Below are positions 31,231 to 44,426 of a stretch of 64,000 bases of DNA, in pieces. Under the pieces are notes generated by a model, which saw only the letters and a program-made list of their open reading frames with translations, made no database searches and was not told the origin of the DNA. The DNA comes from Gongronella butleri. Taxonomy: Eukaryota; Mucoromycota; Mucoromycetes; Mucorales; Cunninghamellaceae. Position 1 is the first letter of the stretch. Every line of letters begins with the position of its first letter. The DNA lies in the NCBI GenBank assembly GCA_025201375.1, contig JAIWZP010000013.1:124001-188000 (forward strand). The letters run 5' to 3'. Position numbers and translations under genes: made by a program.

Positions 31231-34200
31231 AGTTCAAAGAGCATCTGTCCTTTGAACGAGTGGATGCTTCGACATGAGAACTAAAAATCTGCAAATAAAG
31301 CGACAATGACCATTTGTCCCGCAACGTACCAATCGATCGGCCCGTTTTATTTCACATAATGTTACTAAAATGGACAATTTAGAATTTTTGTGAAAAAAAA
31401 GTGATGGCAAATCGGCAAGTGCGTTGTTGAGCAATGAAGGTTTGAAAATGCAAACATGCATCAATTCAAGATTGCTGACTCCACAATGGCCCCCATCTCT
31501 GCTATTATAAAGGTGTCACCCCTTTTTGTAAGCCGAGGCCCCGCAAATGCACTTTGCTTAAGAAGAATTTACCGATATTTCAGCGAGGTGAGTATGAAAG
31601 ATGTCTCTTGACCATGCATCTGGCAAAAATATGCGGGTCGCGTTTTGCAAACCACTCTTTCTCGTTTGTGGTGTGTGGTGCGCAGGTGGGGCGAGGCACC
31701 GTCATTGGGGCGTGCTGGATGGGCGCGCACTCGTGGAAAAAAAAAGTGACGAAATAACGCATTTTAGGATTCTGGTCGCGTGTGTGCACAATGCCTCCTT
31801 GTGTCCCGCTATCCAAGGCAATGGCACTCGGTTTGCGAACACCGTGCCGCAGCAACAATGGCAAAAAACCAGCGAATGTCCAAGGCATTGGATCGTCCAA
31901 AGCACTGGCACCCGGATTTTTTTTTCTTGGTCAGGGTAGCGTGAGAATAATGTTGTGCTCTAAACGTTGGCGAGCACATTGAAGATTCCCAGAAATGGCC
32001 GCCTTGTACGATGGACTAATTCCGCGCTCGACACACCCTCTTTCCTATCGGCATTGTTTGTAAGTAGCCTTGGTTCATTGACTTTTATGCTAGAAAAACA
32101 GGCACACTGAGGGCTACGAATACAGTCAGCGACCTAGGCAATGGCGCTGTTGAGCTGATGCAAGAGCTGGCGCGAGTCCCATACAGATCAAACAAAAAAA
32201 AAAAAAAAAAGGGCAAAAACGCCATCAATGCTAACCAATGCGTTGCAGTCTCCACAAGTCGGACGAGCGCACAATCTTTCAAACCTTCAATGGGACGCTG
32301 GGCTCACTGTTGTGATTACCACGGACCCTCAAGGTTCAGAACAAGTGTGCTGAGCCATGGTGATCAGACCTAAAATGAAAAAAAGGGGGCGCGACTCAGA
32401 CCCAAAATGAAAAAAAGGGGGCGCGACGCGCGCGCGCTTGCTTTTTGCCGTGTCGTGTTCCTTTTTTTTTTTTTTTTTGCCAGTTTGTCTCTGTGCAGCC
32501 GACGCTTGTTTTCATTGTCACACCCTTGGCCGGCTGGAAAGAGCAAGAATCCATGTACAATCAAGGCCAAGCATCTGGACACAAGGCTTTGCGGCTCATT
32601 TCGTCCCCCTGTTTGCGTGACACCGTGACCTCACGGATCGACTCTCACTTTCCTTGCAAGGATGATATTCTATCTCAAAAATGCACATTCACACACGCAC
32701 AAAGACATACACAAGAAAAAGGCAATCTTGTGACCATGGTTCTTTTTTTTTTGTGTCGCCCTTCTCAAGGCTCCTCAGCGCGCTTTTTAGCTTTTCTAAG
32801 TTGCCCTACGTGGACGTTCCGCGATTTCTGACGGCGGACTTGATGTACCCCCAATGACACTGGTCATCCGCCTACGACGCATCGTTCGTGTATCGATTGG
32901 CGTGTCCAAGAGGTGATCCCTGTGCGGCACACACCTTTTACTCTTAAATTTTGGCCATGAGATGGCGTGCAGCGGCTCTGTCGGATCTGACCTTGCGTTT
33001 GTGTCGCCTTGTGTACCTTCAATTCCGGGCTAGTGGGTCAGCTCACGCCATCGATGGGTCTGAATTGATGGAGCTGGAGATAGAACTCGTTGCAAATGCT
33101 TCATTTGGTTCATTAAAAAAAAAAAAAGAAACAACAGGTGGCAAAAAGTCCCATGGATCAAAAAATTCGTCAGGCATCCCCTGATCGAATTCGTCTTTTT
33201 GGTCATGGGCAAAAGCGTGAGATAGGTCTTTTGGAACGTCTATCGTCGCGACTTGAATAGCGCGTTGTTGATCGGGTGATCATAACAATTGGCAATGACC
33301 AATGACGACTGCATGGAATGCCTCGACGAAACAAATCAAAAAACCTTCCATGGAAGGGTTTGTCGTCAATCAGAGAAGGGCGGTGTCAATCCTTTTTCGC
33401 TTTTGACGCATCTCAATGGCCACCGCATCAAGACAAACACCCACAATGCAGGTCCAGAGGAGTGTCTACGTGAGTCAGCGTCATCGGCGGGTCGTGTTTA
33501 GCGGTGTTTGCTGAGCAGGACAAGCCAGCGTCATGCAATTTCGCCATCGTAAGCGTGTTTTTGTTCACCTGTCAGGGGTTAAAAAAGGCAGGTCCCAAAA
33601 GCGGCAATGTTCGCCTGTTTTTGGATGGAAGCACAGGGCGGCTTTTCGCCGTCCGCGCATGATTGGACACTTTTTGCATTCTTTTCACTTCCCCGCATCA
33701 CAGGTTTCAACTGGTGTTGGGCTATCCGATCACCCGAGAAAAAATAAACGAGCAAGGGGGGACCAGTCCGTGGCAAAAATAAAAAAGCAAGGGGGGAAAA
33801 GGAACCGTGCGTGCGTCTTTAATGCGCATTGAAACGAGCCTCCTTGTTTTTTCCCCCGTGTCTTCATATGCACCAAAAAAAAAAAAAAAAAAATTGACGC
33901 CCGCCCCAGGCTCAATTAAGCACGCCCAGAGAACAACGGGAAGACACTGGCTGATTGACCATATCGGGTGAGCGCAAAAGAGAGATAAAGCCCTGGCGGA
34001 GGTGGGTGCCACAGACAAGGAAAGTTCACATCCAGCCGCCTTGACGACAATGAATCCCTTTTTTTGTCTGCCCTTATTTTACCTTCGAGCGACGAGATGA
34101 AAGCCAGGGAATTGCACAAAACCTTCCTAGGTTTCCATGTTGGATCACGATGAGCATTGATGCGCGCACGCGCGCGCGCCAGTTTCGAAAAAGATCCCTA

Positions 34201-34891
34201 TTTTTTTGTTCTCTTGTCTTCTTTTGCCTTTTTTTATTTGCTCCTTTGCCAGCGCTTGGGACTTTCCAAATGGAGTGGAATGAAGAAGACCAGAAGAGCA
34301 GCGGGGTAATCGCAGCTACAATTCCCGCGGGCGAGAACCAAACATTTGTCTCTGCCCAAGACCGTTTTGTTGATCTCCTCTCGAAAAAAATAAAAAAAAA
34401 ATGAGGAGAGGTTCCTCCAAAGAAACCCGGGAATCCCCCGTTATGTCCTTGTATGTCAATTGCCACGGATTGAGTTGGGAGGGGGGGATCAAGGCTACAG
34501 AATCGCAAAGGGCCTCACCAAAAAAGCGCGTCGATGATATAAAGTTGGACTTGAATGAGGTGCAAAGTGCCATTTGCGGCAGAAATCGCTTAAAAAGGGA
34601 AGCGGGTCTGCTGAAAATGGATGGCCAATCCGTGCGAAAACCTTGATTTTCTTCTTTGTCAAGGGCCATCGTTGGAATTGACTTCATGTGACATAGAACG
34701 TTTAGGTTACAATGATTGGTTTAGCAATGCTTTCGGAGGTAATAATGGAAATGTCAGAATTTGAGTAGAAATAGGGCGTGCTTTTTTCTTTTTTTTAGGC
34801 TTTCTTCTTTTTTTTCCCTTCATCCGTTCTTTTTTTTCCCTCTCTTTTGTCACTTTTCCTCCCCTCTTCCCCTTTTTTTATTGATTGAATC
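31231..34891. other. long gene-free stretch
   Basis: About 3.6 kb with no supportable gene. It holds A/T runs, CpG-rich words, and a short direct duplication of 'AAAATGAAAAAAAGGGGGCG' at about 32371 and 32405. The last ~100 bp before 34892 are C/T-rich leader of the transporter gene. Confidence 0.5.
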
Positions 34892-37365
34892 ATGGGCTCA
34901 ATCTCGGAAAAGCAGACGGACAAGTTCGAATATGAGATCTCTCACGACAAGATCGAATATGAAGGCGAAAAGTCCACGTCGCAAAAGATTGAATATGATG
35001 ACGAGCAGGTGGTTGTGAATGAAGATGCTTTCAACAAGACGCACGCGGAGGAGATCCTCGAGGAATATCAATTCACCTGGCGCTCTGCCATTGTCGGCTC
35101 GTTGCTTGGCTGTCTTGTCGGTAAGCATGGGGCTGCAAAAAGAAAAAAAAATGCAAAACAAAAAGTGAAATGCAAGGATGTCTGGATCACTCACTCCCTG
35201 TTTTTTGTTTGTTGATTTGTCTTGTTTCGTTCATCAGCCGCCTCCAACACATACCTTGGTTTGAAGATCGGCTGGACCTTTGGCGCCTCCCTCTTTGGTG
35301 CGATCTTTTCGTTTGCGATTTTGAAGCCCTTGTCGCGTGTGCTGCCCCCTAAATGGGGTGGCGGCTACTTTGGCGCCAAGGAGAACTGCACGGCTCAATC
35401 AGCTGCGACTACCGCGGGCGGTCTCTCTGCTGGTTTCGTGTCTGGCATCCCTGGTGCGTGCTTTGTGAAACGAGAAAAAAAAAAGGAGAAAGGAAACCAT
35501 GCGATATATTTTTAGGTACAAATTAGGGCAATGGGCTAACCAATTTTCCTTTTTTTTTTTTTTTTGTTTCCCTCTAGCCATGTACAAGCTTGGCTTGATG
35601 ACCACCCCCACGCAAGATGCCCCTGCCTTGGTCCTTTTCACCATTTCGGCTGCCTTTTACGGCTTGTTCTTTGCTGTGCCTCTCCGCCAGCATTTCGTTG
35701 TCAAGCAAGATCTGACTTTCCCCACGCCCCGTGCTGCGGCAACCACCATCATCTCTTTGCATAACTCCGTCGAGGGTGAAGGCCAGGCATACAAAAAGGC
35801 CAAGGTCATGGCCTTGTTCTTTGGCATTTCGTTCTTGTGGTCCTTGATCTCGTACTGGGTGCCCTTCTTTGATACCAGTAAGTGGGGGTGTGGAACAACA
35901 ATTGGGCGAACGCGTGTGCAAAAAAAGAAAAGAAAAACATGGTCTGACGCTTTTTTTTTGGAAATTAGTCCACATTTTGTGGTGGATTGGCTACTCTGCC
36001 AATTACATTCCCTTCATGAGCGCTGACGAGACGTGGCGCTGGTATTTCCGTTGGGACATGCCCTTCTTTGGTGCTGGTTTGATGACGCCCTCAAACACCG
36101 TCTTGTCGTTCTTTGGCACCACCCTCTTGGTCTTTGGTATCATTGGTCCCGTCATGGTTGTCCAGGGCAAGTTTGTCGCTGCCTATGGTTTCAAAAACAC
36201 CGGTGACACTACTCAATCGTTCTTCTTGTGGCCCGGTATTGCCTTGATGGTGTTGACGACGCTTGCTGAATTGGGCTGCCGCTACCAGACGCTTTGGCGC
36301 GGCATCAAGGGTGGTTGCATTGGCATGGTCAACACGGCTCGCCAAGGCTACTACACGACCAAGCGCGTGGTGTTCCGCAAGGAGCTCAGCGAGAAGGAGC
36401 AGGAAATGTTGGTTGCCGAGCGCGATCCTGATGAAATCTTTGAGCCCGAAGAGCTTGTGCCTGCCTGGTGGTGGTTGAGCGGCACGTTCATTGCCATCAT
36501 CTTCACGTGCGCCATCATGGGCGAGTACTTTGGCATGCCCGTGTACCAATCCATCATTGCTGTCATTTTGGCCTTCATCTTCTCGTTTGTCGGTGTGCAA
36601 GCTGCTGGTGAGACCGATATCAATCCCACTGGCTCCATTGGCAAGATGTCGCAATTGGTGTTTGCCCGCATGCCCCCCACGGACAACCTCAAGGTGTTGC
36701 AAAAGAACAACTTGATGGCCGGTAACATCAGTGCCTCGGCCGCGTCGCAGGCTGTTGACATGATTGGTGATCTCAAGACCGGCCAGCTGGTTGGTGCCTC
36801 GCCCCGCTCGCAGTTCTGGGCCCAATTCGTCGCCTCGTTCTTTGCCATTGCCATTGCCGTCGGTCTGTTCATTCTGTTTGCCGACGCGTACCCCTGTATC
36901 ATCAGCCAGGACCTGGAAGCGCCCTGCCAATTCCAGCTCGTTGCCGTCACCGCCTGGACCAAGGTTGCCCAGCTGCTCACGGGTGCTGCGTCGCCCATCT
37001 CGCAAGGCTCGATCATCACCACCGTCGTGTGCGCCGTTGTCGGTGTCGCCTGGCCCTTTGTCCGCACCTTCTTCGTCCCCGAGAAGTACCACCATTACTG
37101 CCCCTCTGTCAGTGCTGCTGGCATTGCTATGATCAACACCGCGCCCGAGGTGCCCCTTGCCATGTTCGTCGGCTGGGCCGCCGGCAAGATCTGGAAGCGT
37201 GTCAACCACAACAACTGGGAAAACTACATGTACAGCACTGCTGGTGGTCTCATTGCCGGCATGGGTATCGCTGTCATCTTGCAAGCTGTCTTCACCATTG
37301 CCAATGTTCAACAATATACCTACTATGGCTCGTGCATTGGCGGTCTGCAGGAGAACTGCCCATAG
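34892..37365 (+). CDS. OPT family oligopeptide/metal-chelate transporter
   Basis: Four exons: 34892-35120, 35238-35453, 35578-35877 and 35969-37365 (2142 nt, 713 aa), all introns phase 1. OPT proteins are proton-coupled importers of small peptides, glutathione or siderophore-metal complexes. After an acidic cytosolic N-terminus (about 70 residues) come many hydrophobic segments, starting 'WRSAIVGSLLGCLV' and 'NTYLGLKIGWTFGASLFGAI'. 'ENCTAQSAATTAGGLSAGFV' corresponds to the conserved PEN-like motif region of the OPT fold; 'QAAGETDINPTGSIGKMSQL' is a second strong hallmark. About 14 membrane spans are expected. The substrate cannot be told. Codon usage is very regular (high T/C third positions), suggesting high expression. 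AATAAA at 37441. Confidence 0.93.
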
Positions 37366-37449
37366 AAAACTCCCGCAAAAAATATTGTCATCTCCTCTTT
37401 CTCTTTCCCCCTTCTGTAGTACGTGTATTTTAATGTAACGAATAAAGCT

Positions 37450-38389
37450 TCCCTATTGTATTTTTTTTACTTCTCATGTGCTGCCCCGGGTCTTTTTCAT
37501 ACCCTTTGATTCGTTTGTTTCCAAAATTCTCGATTTCACATTCTCAAGTCGAATGCTTACATCATCATCCGGCGGAGCGCGCAACAATTAAGATGGCGCA
37601 GTCGTAGCATGATGAACCATTGTTCTGGTACACCTGGCTAGAACCAGCGGCCAACGCCGTCCGAGAACGTGATCAAAAAAGGCGATCTTTTCTCGGTGTC
37701 ATCGCATTTCACGTTTTTACACGGCCAACAAAAGGGCGGGGGTTGTTGTGCCTTGTGCCTTCAACATTTCATGGCTTACGTATAATATCATAATGTCTAT
37801 CTAGATTCTACCTTTTTTTTTAAAGCGGTGGAATTGCGTGTGATATCATAGAATAAAAAGGATTGATCATCATGCAAGACACGAGAAAAAAAAACCTATG
37901 ATAAACCGACATTTTGTGTTGTGACCCGCAGGGTCGCAGCAGCGGCGGGACATGTTGCTTGGTACTCAGAAAACGCGCGTCTTGCTCTGATGAAAAGCAA
38001 ATTTGCTCCAAGTTCCAGGTCACAAAAAGTATGTACTTGTGATGCAACAAGATGATACAGTAAGGCAACAAAATGTCCATGATTTTGGGATTATTTTAGA
38101 CCACAAATACGTACTGTAAAATGTTTGGTGGTCCATGCATTTTTAATCACACAATGGATTCAGTAGTACGTAGAACCTGCTGGCGCGTTCTGTTAATTTA
38201 ATGCTTGCTTGCAGCAGCGTGGTGATGCGCTGAACGAGAAAGACCGCAGCACTTGCATTTATCATAGAAAATGACAAAGCGTGTTTTTGAGACTTTGACG
38301 ACCTGTTGTGCCTCCAGAAATTTTTTTGCTGTACAACGTACCTGCCCGCAGATGAAAAACGCGTCGCGGCATAAACTACTGTACTACGG
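37450..38389. other. gene-free stretch leading into R2 copy B
   Basis: No gene. From about 38100 the TACAGTA/TACTGTA words of the 8.6-9.5 kb zone reappear, and 38280-38340 matches the outlying R2 piece at 9110-9180. Confidence 0.5.
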
Positions 38390-39620
38390 TCCATTGCTCA
38401 AGACGAACCCGCCCGATTTTTTTTGGACTCGCAAATGCGAAAAATCTCACATTTGTACTATTTTGCTTTCATCTCGCCATCTGCAGTATGGTCGACCCCA
38501 CTCAAAAGCTGCTGCATCGCATTCAGCGCAAATTTTGCAGTAAAAAAGCTTAAACCCCCAATGCGCTACAGTACGACCTTTTTTGAAAAATTCAGGGGTC
38601 ACTCAGGGGTCACTCATTTCAACCCTAGAAAGCACCAAATTTGGGAAATTTCGAACTCAGATCGATCAATACATCCCAAACAGGTAACTCCGACATTTTG
38701 CTATTGGCAGACAAAAGGTCAGAACTCCCTGCGTTAAAATATCATAATTACAGTATCCAAAGAGTGACGCATGAATGACGATCGACTGAAAAAAGTGCCA
38801 GTTTGGTGCGAATTTTTTTTGCAAAATTTAAGGCTTGAGACTTCCAAATTAAGTTGCGTGGTGGATTGCATGAAATTTTTATTTTTTTATTGTTTTATTT
38901 TTTATTTTTGTGCACGCACTGGCTGAGCTAAGATAGCCGGGGCTGCAGCCTGCAGAATAGAAATGACGATGCAAAATTTTCAAACTCAAGCCAGCGACCT
39001 GGGAGTGGTCCCATTAGAAGCTTTGCATCTCTATTTGTTAGAAATCTGGATAAAAATCAATGGTCAACCAAGCAGTTGTCGAGCAAATCGCGATTAAAAA
39101 TACTGTTGAAAAAACAAGTTTTCTCGGTCAGTTTTGCTCTGATCCCGATGAAACTGATGCCATTCGAAGGAGATTCAATAGCCGGTTTCCACACGTTATC
39201 ATAAAAGCATCACTGGGTGTTTTTCCGGTTGTCGAGAAAAGTGCGCTTGAAAATTGATCCCGTGTTTGATCGACTTTTGCAAGCGTGCAAAGGTTGTCCA
39301 TCGGGCGAACAAACAATCAGAAAATGGCACGCGAATGTGTCTCTTCCTGTCTTCCAATCGGTGGTGCCATTTTCACCGCGATCCACAACAAGCGTACAGT
39401 ATTTTGAGTGATTATGCTGGATTTGTGGAAATGTCAAGATTTTGGATTCATCTGCACAACGATGCAGTCGATTCCTGGTTTAAACGTCTTGTCAAAAGAG
39501 ACGCGTCGTTATAACTTAATTTTGGAAGATTTCGGGCGATCCAGCCATGGTTTGTGTTGACCATCATTGAATTTGTGATAATTCATGAAAACGGTGCATG
39601 TTCTCGAAAACTGCCCGAGT
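38390..39620. repeat. dispersed repeat R2, copy B
   Basis: Second copy of R2, same orientation as copy A. It carries a small tandem duplication CAGGGGTCACT at about 38592-38614. Good matches run over 'GTCGAGCAAATCGCG' (39078 against 10507) and 'GATTCATCTGCACAA' (39445 against 10857). No gene inside. Confidence 0.8.
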
Positions 39621-40060
39621 GATCTCTGTTTTTTTTTAATTTTTCCTTTAAAGAGAGGCGTTGAAATAGTCAAGTGGCAAAGTTTGGTGGCAATTGAATC
39701 ATAATTTTGTTTCGAAATGTTTTTCTTTTTTAGAGATGGAGGATCAAAATACAGTATGATATGATACAAGCCATTACCGGCTTTTGACGTGTCATTAAGT
39801 CTGTTGTAGTAATATTCTGAAGCGCGCTTTACATCCATCAGCATCGAGGTGGGATGCCGCAATACTGTTTTTGATCAAATGATCAACAAAGACGCGATCT
39901 TGGCAACAAGGTTTTGGGAGCAATCCGCGTGGGGGTGATTTCATTGGCCGATACGAGATTCAGGAGGCGGTTTTTTTTGCCTGCCCCTTTTTTGTTCCTC
40001 TTTCTTTTTTTTTCTACGTTTTTTTTTTGTCCCCATTCGCCCCGGCCTCACCTGGTTTTT

Positions 40061-42237
40061 ATGGTGCTGTCTTGGATACCCATACGACGCTCACGGTCGG
40101 CCTATACCACAGCCTATTGGGAGCAGAACGAATGGAGCCGCCGCCATGGCTACCAGTTTCCGCTGGACACCTATTTGGTCATGCAGTGGGTCGTGGCCGT
40201 GCTCCTTGATATCTTTTTTTATTGCTTCCTTGTCTTTTTTATTACCCCATTGTCGCCGTCGTTTGCCATGCAGGTGCAGCCTGTGCTCGACACTTGGATC
40301 TCGGACCACGCGTCGGCCGCCGTTTCCACGTCAACCTGGGTGAATGTGACATTGGCTCGCATGATATCCTTTTTTATAACTTTTTTTTTTTTTTTTTTTT
40401 GCATCCGAGGGGATGCATGACGGCCACGCCAATGCCAATGGCATGCCATTTATCCTTAACTCTCTCTCTCTCTGTGTCTTTCTTTCTTTTACATCATGAT
40501 CCTTATCACCATAGGCATCAAAATTCTAAGCATTGCGACGTCCTTGATCGAGACGGAGGACCCTGTGGTGCAGGCATGCCAGGTGTCGCGCAGCAAGACG
40601 TACGTGCGCAAATACGGCATCTCGGTGATCGACCCCTACAATGGCATCTGTGGCATTTGCCGCGTCAAAGTGTAAAACAAGCTTTCTTTTTGCAATGTTT
40701 AATGCTTATCGTCCCTTTTCTCCGCGTCCCCCCTCCTTTTTTATTGTTTTGCGCAGGGCAAAGACAACGCGGCATTGCAAGTTGTGCAACAAATGCGTGG
40801 GCGGCATGGATCACCACTGTAAATGGCTAAATTGCTGCATTGGCGTGGCCAATTATAGGTGAGACACAAAAAAAAAAAAGAGATGTGGGACAGGCAGCCC
40901 CAATGGCCATTTTCCCTCTAGGTTGTTCATGGTCCTTGTGTGCTCTGCGTTTGCATCCTTGCTTTGGTATGCTAGCCTGACCATTTATGTCATGTACATG
41001 TGTTTTTATCGCCAGAGCGACTTTATGGCTCATGGTAAGCGTTTGAAAAAGAGGCAAATTTCGCGGGATTCACTCAATTTTTCTTTGTAACGTAGCATTG
41101 GACATGATTGGTGCAATGCATGAATCTGTGCTGGACACGACGCTAAACGAAGAAATGCTGACGCGCTCCTATTATATTTTGATGGCGGTGTCGCTGTTCA
41201 TTTGTCTTTTGGCTGTGGGGTGCCTCCTTGCCGTGCTGCGCTTGTTGCTGTTCCATTTGCGTCTTGCGTCGCTGAAAATGACAACAGTCGAGTACATCAG
41301 CCAAGCCGCGCGGCAACACACGTCATATGACGTGTACGACGAAGTGGAGGATGACGACGATGACGATGATGATGACGACGACTGGGATGAGCAGGAATTG
41401 GACGATCTGCAGGTGCGCCGCAGCATGGATTATGATGTGGAGAAACAGAATGAGGTGAATCCATGGATAAACGCGTCCACAGGTTCTTCCGTTCCGGGGT
41501 CCAAGCGCCGCTCTCGGTCGTCATCTTCTCCGCCGGCCTGGCTCACGCGCAATCCGTGGGCAAAGGCGGTTTTGAGCAAATGGCGAAGCGCCAATGTACG
41601 CGTTCGCCTTGGCTACCGGCTTTTGACGCGCCCGAGTGCCCGATACCCGACGTACACGTCGCGTCTCCTGTATTTGTACGACTTCGGGTGCTCTGGCCCG
41701 GCCTACGAGGATCTGGCGCGCCAGACGCGGCGGCAAAAAAGGGCGCGACGCGTGCATGTTTCACCTGGTGCCGGCAAAAGGCGGCAACATGGCGACGACG
41801 ACGTGCAGCTGGAGGAAATTCTTGCGACGCGCACCATTCGGCCGGCGCACGCGCTTTCCGAGGGTGACCAGCCAGACTATGACGACGACATGGGTCTGGA
41901 CACGGACATTCTCACGCCCGAATACGACAGTGCAGCCAATTTCTTTGCCTCCAATGCGTCGGACATGGCCATCGCATCCACGTCGTCCATGTCTACCACC
42001 ACAACCCTCCGCTCGACAACGTTCCACGCAACCACTATCGCGTCGTCACCCACATCGACAAAGCCCGCGCCACCACCCCTCATGCCTTCCTTCTCGTCAT
42101 CGCTCATCACCGGTGGGTTGCATCCGAAACCCTCGTCCAAGGCAGCGCGGCTTCTCGACATTTCCGATTTTGACGCACAAATGTATCAATCCGCTTCGCC
42201 CCGAACGCGTAGCCCCGATGAAATCTCGATTGACTAG
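40061..42237 (+). CDS. DHHC-type protein S-palmitoyltransferase (ZDHHC1/11-like)
   Basis: Five exons: 40061-40363, 40493-40671, 40757-40858, 40922-41034 and 41096-42237 (1839 nt, 612 aa). The enzyme transfers palmitate from its own Cys to protein Cys at a membrane. The zinc/catalytic domain reads 'CGICRVKV', '[20 protein letters not shown]' and 'CCIGVANYR'; DHHC is about residues 179-182. Two membrane spans come before it ('[20 protein letters not shown]' region and '[12 protein letters not shown]') and two after. The cytosolic tail of ~250 residues has an Asp run near 41350, is Ser/Thr-rich and basic in parts. Intron 1 (40364-40492) starts ATATCCTTT and ends AC with a TCCTTAAC branch site, a U12-type AT-AC intron. 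It is the only phase-compatible solution I found. The other introns are GT-AG. Confidence 0.9.
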
Positions 42238-42375
42238 CTTTTTCTCCCTGGTTTTTTTTTTTTTGGCCTTTTTGTTTTTGCATCTTTACCCCCCCCTTCT
42301 CTTACATGCCTAATTTAATGAATCTCGTTACCTTTGCAATCAATGGCCACGACAAACGTGTCAGCGAGGGTCAGC

Positions 42376-42406
<31 letters not shown>

Positions 42407-42642
42407 GCGGAGATTCTTGCCGGATGCCATCGACGCCGAGCCCAAGAAAAGAAACGCTTCGTGCATGCTGAGTAATTCAATTGGCTGATCGAGAACAGGG
42501 TGCTAAAAGGGCTTGATGGGTCTGTTTTTGGCCACATTTGTAATCATTTGCGCGAAAAAGCAACTTAAATAGAGGGTGCACAGCGCCAATTTCTCTCCCT
42601 CCCTCACACAACCTCTCTCTCTCTTTTTTTTTTTTGCGCAAG

Positions 42643-43299
42643 ATGATGGCCGGTCACTTTGCTGCAGCCATTGTGCTACACAAACGATATCCCTCGACAC
42701 TTCCGTTTGTTTTTACCTTTGGCGTTGGCTTTTTAGACATTCTTTTTGGCGTGTTTGCCTATTATGGCTACGAAGACCTGACAGAGAATCCTGCCGCTGG
42801 CCCGCTCGGCGTGGATTTGCATTGCGATTATACCCACAGCCTGCTTGGGTCTCTGCTGTTCTCAGCAATGTATGGCGCGGTCACTGGTTCGCCCGTGCCA
42901 GCGTTCATCGCGTCGTTTAGCCACTTTATCCTGGATTGGGTGGTGCACAATTCTGATTTGCTGCTTGATCCATTCACGCGCATCGTCGTTGGCGGCACCG
43001 GGCTCTGGAGCGCTCACCCCACCTTTGCTTACTACCTGGAAGCCGCGTTTTGCGTCGCATGCTTGCATCTGACGCGCAAGGACGCGTGGTGCGTCGCCGC
43101 GAGCGCCTACGTGTTGCAAATGCACTACGCGCGCCGCCCAGCCGTGAATCCCGGACTTGGCGCCCTCGCAAACCTGTCGGAACCCGTCAAACGCCAAGCA
43201 TTGCTCTATGGCTTCATACAAACATTTGGCATACCGGCACTTATTGTCGGTGCCATCCTCTTCAAGAACTATTACACCCAGCGCAACATGAAAAAATAA
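42643..43299 (+). CDS. YdjM-like membrane-bound putative metal-dependent hydrolase
   Basis: Single exon of 218 aa, ATG at 42643 (second ATG adjacent). Several hydrophobic segments are visible: 'LPFVFTFGVGFLDILFGVFA', 'LLGSLLFSAMYGAV', 'AAFCVACLHLT' and 'FGIPALIVGAILF'. Conserved polar positions lie within or next to them: 'HCDYTHSLLG' and 'SFSHFILDWVVHNSD', the HS...SHxxxD pattern of the YdjM/DUF457 group of integral membrane proteins predicted to be metal-dependent hydrolases. Biochemical function is not established for the group. No signal peptide beyond the first span; the C-terminus is basic (YYTQRNMKK). The gene follows the palmitoyltransferase on the same strand after 405 bp; no functional link is apparent. 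Confidence 0.75.
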   Translation: MMAGHFAAAIVLHKRYPSTLPFVFTFGVGFLDILFGVFAYYGYEDLTENPAAGPLGVDLHCDYTHSLLGSLLFSAMYGAVTGSPVPAFIASFSHFILDWVVHNSDLLLDPFTRIVVGGTGLWSAHPTFAYYLEAAFCVACLHLTRKDAWCVAASAYVLQMHYARRPAVNPGLGALANLSEPVKRQALLYGFIQTFGIPALIVGAILFKNYYTQRNMKK

Positions 43300-44362
43300 A
43301 AAAATTGATTCTTTTTGCATAATTTTCTCTAAAATATTCGCGTGTCACGGGATCCATCGATTAAGATGACGCTTGTCCAAGTTTCTTGAGTCTTTTATTT
43401 TCTCAATTGGACGGCGCGCCTCGAATTTGATCTTGCGACGGCTGGAGAGTGGGCCACTGGCACTGCTTTCATATTGTTGCAAGGCGCTAATTAATGAGAG
43501 ATGCTTGATTTCTCACGTCGACAGATTAATCTCCGTGTGCGCAGGACAACGCGGGGTCGCTGGAGCCGGCGGCACACAAGAGAAGCTTATTGAGTTGAAC
43601 AATGTTGCGTTGTACACAATTGGTTCATGAATTAGATGTGCACAAAAGGCTTTGTCTGGCCCCCATGGACCTTTTTTCAAATGGTCCATTGTGCCAAGAT
43701 CGCGTCATCGGGCACCACTCTCACTTGTTTCTCTGCAATACGGAGCGGCCATCGTCCGAAATGGTGGAAAAAAGACAATGAAATGAGAAGACTCATTGAG
43801 AGTTGGTTTTTGTAACACGCAGATTCAAGGTACAGTTTTTTTTTTTGCAAAAGGGTTCTTCAGGGGCACGCATGGCGCCAACCGCATTTGGCAACCGCGG
43901 GGCGTCATTTTACGATTAATATTGAGGACGAGTCGCTCGGTGGGACAATCCGGCACCGATTTTAAGAAATCATGAGCATCGTTGCTAGGGCCAGCGCAAA
44001 AAAGTAAGAAAAGGCGCCAATAGAATGTGCGCACCAATACAATGGTGACGAACACGCCCCGTTCATCCGTCATGCATGCAAGAAACACGAAAAAAAGGCA
44101 GTGGAGCGCCAAAGTCTATCTTTTCAATGGCAATTGGCCATGAATGCGATACGGCAATGAGGGCATGCGTGGGATTGGTCGCGAAAACAGCTTTATGAAA
44201 AAGAGAACAAAGTGCTAAGACGAGAATTTTCATTGTCATCCGCACACACACGCACACAAAAAAGAAAAAAATTAAAAAAAGGTTGACGCGACTTTTTTCC
44301 CATGTCGCCCCTACAGGATTCTTGTTTCCACATGCAATTCCATGTTTTCCCGCAGAAAAGGA
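43300..44362. other. gene-free stretch
   Basis: Nothing recognisable; contains an alternating CA-rich patch near 44240-44262 and the mannanase promoter at its end. Confidence 0.45.
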
Positions 44363-44370
44363 TATAAAAG
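44363..44370 (+). promoter_or_regulatory. TATA box of the mannanase gene
   Basis: TATAAAAG lies 64 bp upstream of the ATG at 44427, a compact promoter typical of an inducible secreted enzyme. Confidence 0.65.
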
Positions 44371-44426
44371 GACGACGATCTATGCAGAAAATATTTTGAA
44401 ATCCTTCATCACCCCCTAGCAAAAAT

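Noticed and set aside
36091..37314. 407-codon open frame on the minus strand
   Set aside because: It lies wholly antisense to OPT exon 4; the plus strand encodes clear transporter motifs, and the antisense product (His/Asp/Gly-rich) is explained by codon bias of the real gene.
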